The notes under the pieces were generated by a model. The model searched no databases. It worked only from the letters and a program-made list of their open reading frames with translations, and was not told where the DNA came from. From the NCBI RefSeq assembly GCF_947507565.1, contig NC_089179.1:2621747-2685746 (forward strand): 64,000 nt of DNA, written 5' to 3'. Source of the DNA: Oscarella lobularis. Lineage: Eukaryota > Porifera > Homoscleromorpha > Homosclerophorida > Oscarellidae. The translations under genes were made by a program, and so were the position numbers. Shown piece after piece: positions 31,540 through 42,100 of this stretch (the stretch's first letter is position 1; every line of letters begins with the position of its first letter).

Positions 31540-32290
31540 CGGACGTGGCTAGACTATGACGGACGAGACGGTTTGCCCGTTCCCTCGGGAAAGGGCGGGC
31601 GCCTAATAATTTTGCATGCAGGTTGGGAAGGAGATTGGATAGACAATGCCGACCTTGTCTTTCGTTGAAAATCTGGGACGGGTGATTATCACAACGAGAT
31701 GAACTTAGAACATTTTATGGAATGGTTTACGAACAGGCTCCTTCCCAACTGCCCTCCTCGATCCGTCATTGTTTTAGACAATGCTAAATATCACAATAGC
31801 GTATTTGAGAAAATTCCCACTAAGAGCAGTACAAAATAAATTTATGATGGAATGGCTGACTAAGAGAGGCGTAGTATACGATTCTCGAAGCCTAAAAGCC
31901 GAGATCTTCCTGACAGTGAAAGCACAGAATGCGAAGCCCACTTATCTAACGGACACTAAAGCGGCTGAGTTCGGCTTCGACGTAATTCGTCTACCGGCAC
32001 TGCGAGCTAAACCCTATCGAATTGGTTTGGGCGCAAGTAAACGAATATGCAGGGCGCAATAATAAGGACTTTGCTATGGCTGGCATCGAGGTTTGCGTGC
32101 GTAAAGGTATAGAAAACGTCGATTCTGACCGGTGGGCGTCGGTGTGTGCGGCATGTTATCACCAAAGTAGAGAATCACTACCGAGAGACCGACGGCCTAG
32201 TAGAAAGAGTGGTAGAGGAGCTTGTTATAAGCTCAGGGCACGAAGATTAAGACAGTGAGAACGGTTTAGCAGAAGACAAAGATCTTAGCG
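31540..32290 (+). pseudogene. Tc1/mariner-superfamily transposase, DDE part
   Basis: In broken frames: YDGRDGLPVPSGKGGRLIIL, HAGWEGDWIDNADLVF, then IVLDNAKYHNSVFEKIPT with the second Asp, KPTYLTDTKAAEFGFDVIRL, and CELNPIELVWAQVNEYAGRN with the final acidic residue in the NPIELVW position. These are the conserved steps of a Tc1/mariner-like DDE_3 domain with DD(E). At least three frame changes occur (near 31690, 31820 and 32000), so it is a dead remnant. The 5' helix-turn-helix part is missing. Confidence 0.75.
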
Positions 32291-32633
32291 AGTAAAGTTT
32301 CCTTTGGTATGAAAGCGGTGCATTTGTACCAATTAATTACTTAAATGGGCGTGACTCAAGAGGACGGCCTTACATACATTACAAAACGGAAATTACCTTC
32401 CTGCTCAAACTGTACGCACTAATGCACTACAGTAAACGCAGAAACGCGTATAAACGATAGGACATAGCATTGATATTGATTCGGACCTTGGAAGGCAAAC
32501 GCCCTCCGAAATCAATATCGCCCCGCCTTTTGTCCCACGGGACACATATTAAGTGAACGTACTTTAGTGAATCTACAGCCTAGCATAGTAGGACCTTCCA
32601 AGGAGTAGAAATCAAGGTATTAGCCGCAGTAAG

Positions 32634-32876
32634 TTACTCCTTTCTCAGCCTGCGTAAAATTTCTTTTGCCAGACATTCTTTATAGAAATTTTCAAGCCCA
32701 ATCCAGGCACGTGTTCTTCTTTTAGCGCGCTTGGCTTCACAGATGGAAACGTTCTCCCTTTCCCTCGATGCCTCCGAAGAAGGTGATGTAGCACCTAGTC
32801 GGCCAAAGAACTCTTTTTGGTTACCCCATTGACGTCGAGCACAGTTAACTCCTTCCGATTTAAGCGACGGAGCCAA
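32634..32876 (-). CDS. Hypothetical short frame, Arg/Lys-rich
   Basis: An 80-codon minus-strand frame ends KRAKRRTRAWIGLENFYKEC and LAKEILRRLRKE. No family recognised. It adjoins the hAT remnant and may be its unrelated flank. Confidence 0.15.
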   Translation of the reverse strand: MAPSLKSEGVNCARRQWGNQKEFFGRLGATSPSSEASRERENVSICEAKRAKRRTRAWIGLENFYKECLAKEILRRLRKE

Positions 32877-32924
32877 TTGTCAATCATCTTCTTCGACGTC
32901 GTCAGGAAGCTCAAAGAAGCGAGG

Positions 32925-33330
32925 TTTTCTTGATTCCTTGAAAGAATTTGCTGATCGGAAAAGGCTCGAACGCTTTCCATGGCTGCAGGTTGAAGAAAGC
33001 GGCATGTTCTGCTCCAGCTGCAGAACACACAAACCCGCAAGAGCAACGGCATCAGCAGCAAGCGGTAGTACCGCATTTATTTTGACCGATTATACTGGTT
33101 ATCGTGGTGAAACGGCATGAAGCCTCCCTGTTTCATAAAGAAATGAGGCTTCTCATAGAGAAAAAATCGCGAAGAGTTTTACAGAGAGAATTTAGGAAGT
33201 TGGTATCAAGGTTGCCCGAGCGAACCGTTGATGGAGAGGCTGTGTGACGCATTAAAGTGCTTGTACCGGCTGGCAAAGAACGAGATTGCACAAAAAACGC
33301 ATCGCTTTCAAAACTGCTTTGAGCGCTAAA
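32925..33330 (+). pseudogene. hAT transposase N-terminal remnant, same family as element 3
   Basis: It reads LKEFADRKRLERFPWLQVEE, SGMFCSSCRTHKPA (a zinc-finger half), FILTDYTGYRGETA, then in shifted frames VSRLPERTVDGEAV and CDALKCLYRLAKNEIAQKTH. The last phrase matches CDVLKCLYFLAKSEIAHTAN of hAT element 3. Two or more frameshifts and the loss of everything downstream mark it as a fossil. Confidence 0.65.
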
Positions 33331-33900
33331 TAAATTATTAGCCCAATACGCAGTACATGATTTCTATTCCTTACCTCAGCTTCCACTGACAACGGCAACT
33401 TCTCAAGCAGTTTTGGCTACACAAAAAGAGAAGACGATGCAAGTCAAATCCAAAACAAAGTACAAACGTGTATTTTACTCGGATTTTTTGGCGGCGGCGG
33501 CAAAAAAATTGGTTTCTCGTCGCATCCTATCGGCCTCTTCACACGTCCCGCTTGGACGTCATTTCGATAGCCACCGAAACAGGACGCGAGCATGAGCGGA
33601 GTATCCGTACCCCGCTCTCTTGTCCTCTTGTTTCACAGACGGCGGAAGGTCCCCTTTTGGGCAAATGGCGTAGACGTGAAGAGGAGTCCTTTCTGGCGGT
33701 TCTTCGCCCTCGTATCGAATTTTTGCTTGCCTACGTCGTTATTCCAAAACCATTCGTTGTTTGGTTTTGCTGCGCTTGAAGTATTGGCCTTCGGTGTTTG
33801 CGCTGCTGAGCCAGATAGATATACCATTTAATTCCATGTCATTGCTAGAAAAATAGGAACAATACGCGTGCTAGGAAGCAGAAGGATCACAGCGATGAAT
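33331..33900. other. Stretch without a supported gene
   Basis: Short open frames only, no motif. A TGGGCAAATGG-type phrase near 33656 and simple A/T runs. Confidence 0.4.
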
Positions 33901-33901
33901 C

Positions 33902-34210
33902 TTACTTAGTGGCTGATACTGAAGAAGCTCCGGTGGTGTCGTCTTCTTGATCTACAGTCCACATTGCCCTGGCAATTCTTTTTCGCTTCAGGACGATGAC
34001 AAAAGCAGCGGTTGCTATCAGCGCCAAAACCAAAAGAGCGATGACAACAAAATACTCCGTTTCATTGTCTGACGGTAAATAAATTACTGAGTTTGAGTTG
34101 CAATGCATAACCTTGCTTGTTACCTTTGGAATCATTGTCCGCATTTTGAGCTGCAACAGCCAACCTCCTGCCAGAGTTGATCACAACCTAAAATTGGTCT
34201 GAAAATCGTT
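33902..34210 (-). CDS. Last exons of a single-pass membrane protein (unidentified)
   Basis: On the minus strand, VVINSGRRLAVAAQNADN reads into a likely intron (gtaacaag...actcag). The next exon gives YLPSDNETEYFVVIALLVLA, a 23-residue hydrophobic helix, then the basic stop-transfer stretch LKRKRIARAMW and a short acidic tail of about 18 residues ending at 33902. The geometry fits a type I membrane protein with a short cytoplasmic tail. Upstream exons were not found before the CSL-like fragment. There is no recognisable extracellular domain, so no name is given. Confidence 0.45.
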
Positions 34211-34621
34211 GCAGGCACTTCAGATTAGGATTTTCTTAAACAAATTCACAAAGCAGCGCTAGAGATCGTGAAGGAACAGAAAACTGGCCTTCTTGGAAGT
34301 TAATCGAAAAAATAAGTTAACAAATGACGAACTCAACAAATCGCGATCGCCCGCTTTTGCCGAGATTAATTAAATTGAGGAAGTGATTTGCTAAGAAGAC
34401 GTTCGCACGGTGAAAAACTGATGCGACTTTATGCAACTTGCGACACAGATAGCGATCAAGAAACGATTCACTCAACGCTCTGCTGGCGAGTGAGCACTTT
34501 ATTAAATAAAAGCAAGCACGAAGACTTCATCAAATAAAGCAAGCACGAAGAGGAGATTGCTTGATTCGCTTGATCTTATCAAAGTTTAATGGAGGGCGAA
34601 AAGGAAAACAGAGCGAATTAT

Positions 34622-35175
34622 ACCAATAGAGGCAGATCCCATCCAGTCTTCGTGCAGACGAGCTTCACCGTTTGACCGTAGTGAAATACTCCATCGATAA
34701 AGGAGAACTTTTCACCTTCAATTTCATTGACTTCAGGGAGAGAGAGAAAGAGAGAAAGAGAGAGAGAAAAAAGGAGACAGGTCTTCGCGCTCTCCCAATT
34801 CTAGCCTATCAATTATACCGAGGTGAATAGCAAAGGCTCCCCATTGATGACTCCTCCCGTGGAGAGTAGTTCCGTCGACGTGAAGATATTGAGTGCTGAC
34901 GGTCTGCGACGGTAGTCGACCAAACATCGCCACTTGGGAACCAAACGAGAAGCAAACTGAAAAAAATTTAATTAATTCAAAAAATCATCAAAAACCGTAT
35001 TTCCACGATCTGGATTCGTCTTGTCGAAGTGCTTTTTTTTCTCGAAGGCGCGGAAAAGACCTTCGCCAGCTTCACGGGAAAGACGCCAATTTCCTCTCCG
35101 TCGCTATCGCTATATGTAATCGTGACCGGCAAATTCGTCTCCGATATGTTCCATAGGATGATTTTTTCGCAGATC
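34622..35175 (-). pseudogene. CSL/RBPJ-like gene fragment, copy 2 (three exons)
   Basis: Exon A (about 35175-35010) reads NLPVTITYSDSDGEEIGVFP and KLAKVFSAPSRKKS, matching the CSL N-terminal Rel-like segment (…YGNSDDIGVF…KVISKPSKKK). An intron ends at ttttttcag (34957). Exon B (34956-34819) reads SQVAMFGRLPSQTVSTQYLH, VDGTTLHGRSHQWGAFAIHL, including the RLxSQTVSTxYLHV DNA-contact motif. Exon C (about 34735-34622) reads EIEGEKFSFIDGVFHYGQTV and KLVCTKTGWDLPLL. CSL is the Notch-pathway DNA-binding factor. Later CSL domains (beta-trefoil, Rel-C) are absent, and exon A does not splice cleanly, so it is a fragment. Helitron C inserted 90 bp upstream of exon A. Confidence 0.72.
34732..34775. repeat. 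GA-rich simple repeat (AGAGAGAAAG)
   Basis: A purine run of about 44 bp lies in the intron between CSL-like exons B and C; on the coding strand it gives the pyrimidine tract before exon C. Confidence 0.8.
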
Positions 35176-35265
35176 TTCGAAAAAAAAAGATATCGAGTCA
35201 GCGAAAATTACACAAAGCGGGAGACCGCGCCCACGCAATCTATAGTAAAGAACGTTCAGTCATAA

Positions 35266-35294
35266 CTAGCTGACTACCCGGCTTCGCTCGGGTT
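35266..35294 (-). terminator. Helitron C 3' terminus: hairpin plus CTAG
   Basis: The hairpin stem CCCGAGC...GCCGGG has a GAA loop and one bulged A, followed by TAGTCAGCTAG. The same structure ends Helitron B at 52576-52604. In Helitrons this structure signals the end of rolling-circle transfer. Confidence 0.8.
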
Positions 35295-35542
35295 TCGCTA
35301 GAGAACAGTTTCTTTTTTGATGACGTTCTTTTTTCCTGTTTAATAGGCGTGGTTTAGAGAGCAAGTTGTTTGCAAATAGCAATTTTTATTTTTTTAACTG
35401 GTAATCGAAAATCGAATTACTGTTGCAATTCCAAAGAACTTACTTACTATGTCTGCCGTGCAAAGGGTGCACTAAGCAGAAAAGCGAAAAAGAGGGTCGA
35501 AAGACCAACGAAACGTTTTAAAGAAAAAACGGAATGAAATTG

Positions 35543-36226
35543 TTACTTTTTGCGGTTTTTGGGAACCTGGCGCTTCTGAGTGAGGGACGAAGGAGACTCA
35601 ACGGGAGTCTTGTTAACGGCTTTAGAAACGTCAGCGGTTAACAATGCTTCGGAGAGAGAGCGAGTGGCGGTGGATTGGGCGATACGTTGGGTTTGATTAG
35701 GTTTCGAAGGAGTGATGTTTTCTGCAGGAGCAGTAGCGGAAGAAGCGGTAGAAGACGGTGGTGTCGTCATAGCGTTGCTGCTGCATTCATTTCGCTCGAT
35801 TCCAACGATCTTCTGATTTCTTGTGTATATGACGTCAAATGCAGGTGCGTTGAGAAGAGCATATTCAGTCAATGACTGAATGGAACGCTGAGCGATGGCC
35901 GTCAGAATGGAGGCATCCGCGCTGAGAATAAGCTTGAAAGTCTCAGCAGAAAGAGTGAGTAGAGCATATGCAGAGCGTTGGCAGTTTTTCATTAGAGTTA
36001 GAGTGGAGAAAGAGGAGCAGCGTCCGGCTCCAGGAAAGAGATGGTTTTCCACTTCGGTGATGCGGCCGGAATTGCACGCCGGACAAAGGTGGTAGTTGAC
36101 GTAGTCGGACACGCTGGCGATGGATACGTTTTTGGCAGTCGTCGGCTTTTCAGCGAGCGTGACGGTGTTAGGCGATAAGTCGGAAATTTCGGCGCAAGGC
36201 GTAATAGCTGCGTTTCTCTGAGGCGT
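35543..36226 (-). pseudogene. RPA-like protein of Helitron C, C-terminal half
   Basis: It continues the RPA gene after the 9-kb insertion: TPQRNAAITPCAEISDLSPN, then the C-terminal zinc-ribbon region CPACNSGRI...GRCSSFS, where the final Cys of the second C-x2-C pair is Phe (it is CLSCG in Helitron B), then TLMKNCQRSAYALLTLSAET and a Ser/Thr-rich tail ending VPKNRKK. The tail is alignable with Helitron B along its length. RPA70-type proteins bind single-stranded DNA and are carried by many animal Helitrons, presumably to assist rolling-circle strand transfer. Confidence 0.88.
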
Positions 36227-36228
36227 AA

Positions 36229-36250
36229 GGTGGCCCGGTAGGGTCATTTT
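36229..36250 (+). repeat. Left terminal inverted repeat, integrase-kinase element
   Basis: 22 bp, GGTGGCCCGGTAGGGTCATT plus TT, perfect inverse of 45228-45249. Confidence 0.92.
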
Positions 36251-36252
36251 AT

Positions 36253-36447
36253 GAAACAAGTGATTGGTGACAAGTTATTGGTGGCAAGCGATTCGTGACA
36301 AGTGATTCGTGACAAGTGATTCGTGACAAGTGATTCGTGACAAGTGATTCGTGACAAGTGATTCGTGACAAGTGCCTAGTGACAAGTGACTAGTGACAAG
36401 TGATTCGTGACAAGTGATTCGTGACAAGTGGTTGGTGACAAGTGATT
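36253..36447 (+). repeat. Left subterminal iteron array (14-bp unit AAGTGATTCGTGAC)
   Basis: About 13 near-identical units with small variants (GATTGG, CTAGTG). The same unit in reverse orientation forms the arrays at 43885-44095 and 45085-45227. Such arrays next to terminal repeats are plausible transposase-binding sites. Confidence 0.92.
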
Positions 36448-36480
36448 CTTGACTTTGAACAAGTGCTTTTCTCCCGGAAG

Positions 36481-36513
36481 GAACTTTCTAGAATACTTCT
36501 TTTAGCGCGCTTT
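36481..36513 (+). promoter_or_regulatory. Heat-shock-type element and TTTAGCGCGC motif before the integrase gene
   Basis: GAACTTTCTAGAA (36481-36493) is a perfect GAAnnTTCnnGAA, the binding pattern of heat-shock factor trimers, with a further TTC nearby. TTTAGCGCGC follows at 36501-36510. The presumed ATG is at 36537. The same pair of motifs precedes the kinase gene at 43836-43865. Confidence 0.55.
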
Positions 36514-36536
36514 AGGACTATGTTTGCCTTTTCAGC

Positions 36537-38300
36537 ATGAAGGTTTTCCTGGCTGCTTCTCTCTTTCTAGCGTTCATATCTTTGTTTTCGCAGTTAACTT
36601 TGAGAGTAACACGGCTCATTGCTGCGTATTTTCACCTTGGAAAGAAGTATTCGGTGGTACAAAGCTATTTGAAGTATCGTCATGGAATTCTCTTAAGGCA
36701 GTTCTTTCCCCGTTTCTGGCAGGGTTCAGTCAGTGTTAAAATAGTATTTTGTCCCACAGCCTTTCGACACTGAAGCGTTGTCTTCGCCGTTTGCGACTGC
36801 GACGCCGGCAAAGACATCGGGCTGATTTTCATCTCATTCTTCGTTTAGTTCGGGTAACATTACGATTTCACTAGTTCCATTGACAAAACAGCATCGTGGC
36901 CTTCTGTCACTCATCAGCTCTGCATTTAGCGCGAAATAAATGATCACAATGCCTACTCTGGTTACAGGCACGTGTGGAAAAGCGTTCAAAAAAAATGCGT
37001 TCGGTACATTCCAAGGTCGGTCGCTTTTAAATATTTCAATTAATATAATTTGTTTTGCTTGGTGTACGTAATTTAGAGAGATTGTTCGCAAAATAATTTC
37101 TATTTACAATCCCGATGACGTGGCGATGCGAAAAAGGCATCGCTTCATTCGTCAACAATATTCTTCTCCTGTAAAAATTCAATGCCGAAAAGGTTCCTTT
37201 CCTTATATGCATCACAATTTCTCGTCAGGGGCCAAACTTTACTTGGCATGTGGACGGCTACGACAATTTAAAGCGATTTGGCTTTCTCATTCACGGAGGA
37301 ATTGACGGGTAAGTGTAGAACTACTACTAATAATTAAAGGCAATTATTTCTATTTCGTTCAGCTTTTCTCGTCGGCTAATGTGGCTGCGATTGGTGGGCA
37401 GCAACAACAATCCTCTACATATTGCTGACTTGTTTCTCGACTGCGTTTTCCTTAACAGATGTAATTACATAATGGTGTCTGTCAAGATTTACTATTTTCT
37501 TGTATAAAGGCTGTCCTGCTGTCGTTCGCTCTGATTACGGCACAGAAAATACGCTTCTATCCAAGATGCAGATGATGCTAAGAGATGAGGGCAATGACGG
37601 TCTCGCAGGTGGTCGCAGCCACCAGTTTGGAAAATCGGCGTTCAATCAACGGATTGAATCTTTTTGGTTACAACTCTCCAGAACTTTTACGTTGTATTGG
37701 AGTGATCAACTGCAGGTCCATAGAATTCACTTCAATAAAATGAACTTTACCGTAGAACTTTCGTCACAGACTTTATCCGACAGAGGACTCGTCGATTACT
37801 CCGATTGTTTGCAAAGGTGGGTGTTGTCAAAAAAATTACGGCCTAATTAACTAACGATTCAATGAAAGAGACTGTGTGCGGCTTATTCTGTGGGATCATT
37901 TACAGTCCAAGCTGCAAGATTTTTGTCAATGGTGGAATGGTCATACCATTCGCCGTCAAAGGAATTTACGAACGATATCTGGCGCGTCCCCCGATGACTT
38001 CTTCTTTGTTCCTAGGCGATATGGTATATATGTACGTAGTTAAAAGATGTGGAACTAACGCGCTAACTAGGAATGCGTGATTGCCGGAAGTCTGTGCGCG
38101 ATGACGTCATTGCCTATGGTAAGGCAAAGACACGTGGAATATCGAAGCGGCTGAACGTTCCCCACATTTTGAAGCACTTTGCAAGGCGTTTTTTGGCGCA
38201 ATATGATTTAGTGCTTGAGGATTTAGTCATGCTGCGCTCGCGACAATGCGTCGTGATTGCTGCAGAATTTGCAGCATTCATTCAAGATTTAATAAACTAA
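36537..38300 (+). CDS. Integrase-like (rva_4-type) gene 2, about ten exons, reads intact
   Basis: Exons inferred from protein continuity and GT-AG borders: 36537-36700, 36760-36853, 36930-37015, 37077-37170, 37229-37308, 37363-37460, 37510-37715, 37770-37816, 37869-38031 and a last exon from 38071. Phases agree at each join through 38031. The N-terminus is hydrophobic, followed by LIAAYFHLGKKYSVVQSYLK (helix-turn-helix-like) and a basic stretch. The core reads PNFTWHVDGYDNLKRFGF (first Asp), SNNNPLHIADLFLD, PAVVRSDYGTEN (second Asp), FGKSAFNQRIESFW (Glu), then QDFCQWWNGHTIRR and DDFFFVPRRYG. This is the retroviral-type integrase core family found as host-like genes and transposons in many animals. 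It lies 90 bp inside the left repeat array, so it is the likely transposase. The end of the gene (38071-38300) is less certain. Confidence 0.78.
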
Positions 38301-39106
38301 ATTTATAACTGTTGCAATGCAATGACGCGAAATCGTCAACCAAACGCAAAAAAATACGTACTATCAGTTCCGTAACGCGCAATTAAACTCTTAAAGTTTC
38401 AGTGAACAATTACTCGAAATTCGTCTCACGCGTAGCTGCAAATAGCAGCGAAAACAGTTACGCTTAAAGTTCAATAAGAGGAACAGCCAAAAGCTGTTCC
38501 ACGATAACTTCCATTGACGGCCTCTTCGAAGGGCACAGAGCGAAACAACCGGTGCAGAGGTCTTTCGCACGACGAGGCAAATCTTCAACGTCTGGTGTGC
38601 GCACTGGGTTGCGACAGAGGCAACCCACTATTTCCGACTCGTCAAAGTCTCCCCAAACCAGCATTTCTGTTGACCTCCACGAGAACGCACGCATAGGACC
38701 ACACATCGACGAAACCGTTTTGTCGCATCGTTGAAACATTTCCGGAGCCATGTAGGGAGTCGTCCCTCGCCTACCAACACTTGTAACAGTAACGCGGCCT
38801 TCCTTGCGCAGGTCCGCGACGCCGAGATCGTCCGGACTTTGATGCTTGGCCATTCTATCTGCTCAGAAAACCGTGTACAAACTTCTTTTCTGTGCTGGTT
38901 TGTCACTTTACCAACAAATTGGAAGGTTTGATGTCGAAGTGGACAATGCGTTGTTTGTGGAGATACGCCAGACCCACAGCTGTTTCAAAAGCTATAACAT
39001 TTTTGTCTGCAACACCAAGGGTAACCTAAAATCATCATTCAGTAAATATTGACACTATCGAAAAGTCGCGTTAGTTCTTACACAGGATATCGGTCGAAAC
39101 AAAATG

Positions 39107-39114
39107 GTACTTGC
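39107..39114. repeat. Target duplication of hAT element 1 (left copy)
   Basis: GTACTTGC here and GTACTTGG at 42212-42219; seven of eight bases identical. Confidence 0.75.
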
Positions 39115-42100
39115 ATAGCTGCCAACTCTCCCGCTTTAGCGGGAGAACTCCCGCTTTTGAGGCAAAAATTGGCCTCCCGCCCGCTTTCCAAAAAAAGACG
39201 TTTTTCTCCCGCTTTGGGGACTTTCCTAGAACTATATATGCGATATATATATACTGTAATGTGTCGGCTCTACTAGTTGAGTGATACTGACTAGTTGAGT
39301 GATACTGGTCCATCGCACGCGTCATCAGACATCTGCAGTCACGTCACACAGCTGTAGGACCGACTCGTCTGAAGATAATTTGTGTTGCGCGTGCGCAATA
39401 AGCCAATGTCTTCCTGCAGCCTTCCCTTACGGCCACTAGCTGGACGTTCAAGCGTACCGTGACCCCGACATGAGTAGGACTGGAGAGGAGCAGACTGCGG
39501 ACAAAGATGCTGGCGGCGACAAGTCTACGTCTCGGGCTGACGATACAGAGAGACCTCCGGGACGCCAACGCAAATACAGAAGCAAATACCTTTCAGAGTG
39601 GACGAAGGAGTATCCGACGATCTCATCTTCCCCCAAGGGAGAGTCCTTTGCGTTCTGCTCTGCGTGTGACAGCCACATAAATGTGTCACATGGTGGTCGG
39701 CACGACATTCAGAAGCATTTTGAAACGTCCAAACACAAATTAGCTGTCAAAGCACGGAAGGGAGCGCAATCTCTGACGAGCCATTGGCATAGTGCCACTG
39801 CCAGTGCTGAGGGAGACCGCACTATCGCTGCTGAGGTTCTATTCACTGGATTTTTGCTAGAGCACAACTTGCCAATCGCATCGGCGGACGCTGCCGGGAA
39901 GTTGTTTCCCAAAATGTTCCCAGACTCGAAAATTGCCTCCAAATACCACTGTGGCCGAACAAAGACGACCCATATCATCAATAGAGCTATAGCACCAGAA
40001 TTAAAGAGCCAGGTGAAAGCAATGATTGATGAGAGTCCATGGTTCTGCTTAGCCACTGATGCCAGTAGTGATGAATGCGACAAGTACTTGCCAGTTTTGA
40101 TCCGTCACCAGAGTCCCACTACAGGGCGGATCATCACTTCCCTACTGGATATGCCAGCCATTTCGAAGGGCGATGCGGCTAGTCTCTTTACGACATGCGA
40201 TGCGGTAATTCAAGAAGCGGGCTTGAGTTGGAAGCACTGTGTTGCGTATTCTTCCGACAATGCCAGTGTGATGATCGGGAGACACAACAGTCTGCTAAGC
40301 AAAATCCGCGACGCACAAAAAGATGCTGGAGCTGTGCAGAGTGTGTTTGATGTTGGCTGCCCATGCCATCTTTGCCATCTCTGCGCACAGAAAGGGGCAA
40401 AGGCTTTATCTGTGAAGGTAGAGAACGTCATCATAGATCTCTATTACCATTTTGAGAAGAGCGTGAAGCGGAAGGCTGAACTGCGGGAGTATATGGAGTT
40501 CACCGGAGTAGAGGTCAGGAAGGTTCTCAAGCACGTGAGCACACGGTGGCTTAGCCTGGGCAAGAGTGTGACAAGGACCTTGCAGCAATGGGATGGACTC
40601 AAGTCTTATTTCGTATCCAAATTTGGGGACCTTGCACAGAAAGGTGGAGAGCGCGAAAATCGGCTTGTGAAGATTTTCAAAGATCCGTATTCCAAGCTCT
40701 ACTTTCTGTTTGTAAAGCAAGTGATTGGAATGTTTGACACAGTCAATACTGTTCTACAAGCTGAACATCCACTAGTGCATGTGATTCACCAGTTACTTGC
40801 TACCTTGCACCGTCAACTGCTGTCCTGTTTTGTGAAACCCAACGTCATCACGTCGACTTCTGATGTAGTGGCCATTGACTTGTCATCTGACAATCTCCTG
40901 TCTATTTCTGAGGTGCAAGTTGGGCTCCAGGCTCTGCAGTATGCTGCTACTGAGGAGCTTGATGCGAATCCGGAGAAGTACAATCGCTTTTTCCAAGATG
41001 CTCTTGGCTTCTACATGAATTGCACCCTATACATGCGGAAATCAATTCCCATTCTGAAAAGTAATGTCTTACAGAGCCTGACATTCCTCTCTCCCCAACA
41101 CAGGCAGAAAGCAACAGTCACGGAGATATTAGCTCTTACCGCACGTTTCCCTTCAGCTGTCAAAGAAAGCGATTTGGATTGCCTCTCACAGCAGTTTCGC
41201 GATTATCAAGTTTTGGATGAGTTTGACTTACCTCCACTGGTCGACTCCACGGGTAATGCTCGGAGACTAGACGACGTTTGGCACGACATTTCCTTGCTGC
41301 TTGACCCTGCTATGCAAAGACGACGATTTGGAGTTCTGTGCAAATTTGCCGCGTTTTTGCTGCTGATTCCACACAGCAATGCCTTTTGTGAAGGATTGTT
41401 CAGCATTGTCCGCAAGGTTTGCACAGACAGTCGGAACAGTCTCGGACATAACGTGAAGGAGGGCCATTCAGCTTCAAGTGTCTATGCAGCTTCCACCTCT
41501 GTGCGCAACACTCTTGTCGGCATCTTGCTTGCTAAAATCAACCTATTCAAGAACAACGAGGTAAAGTGCTACGACTGGTCGCCTGGTACGTCTCTTCTTC
41601 AAGATGCCAAGAGTGCAACTTACCAGAATTTACGAGAGCGCAAGGCTTATTTGGTGAAAGCTGCCAGTGAAAGCTCTGAAATATCCGAACCCGCTCCGAA
41701 TCCCCCGATGGTTGCCAGTGGTACTGCGTTCGATACCGGAGCTGACGGAGCCCCACCACAGTTGTTGTCAGCGGCTGTTCAAAAGCCGGCAGGGTCCGCC
41801 AAAACAACCAAGCGAAGGTTGGGAAAAATCCAGAGCCTGCTGGAATACAAGCCGGGCACTAGTAGCAAACGCAAGAAGTCGATCAAATCAGGATCGCCAG
41901 AGCGCATGGACTGTCAAACAACTACTTCGCAAAGTTGCTTCGTTTGCAATATTGTCGACGAAAGGATCATTCATGCTTGCAGTGAGTGTGGTCGCTTCTG
42001 GCATCATATGTGCCAGAATGAAGATGAGGAGAAGCGCCTGTGCAACATGTGCTTTAGGCACGTGTAACTAGTATATATGGTGTCTTGAAAAATTTGAACT

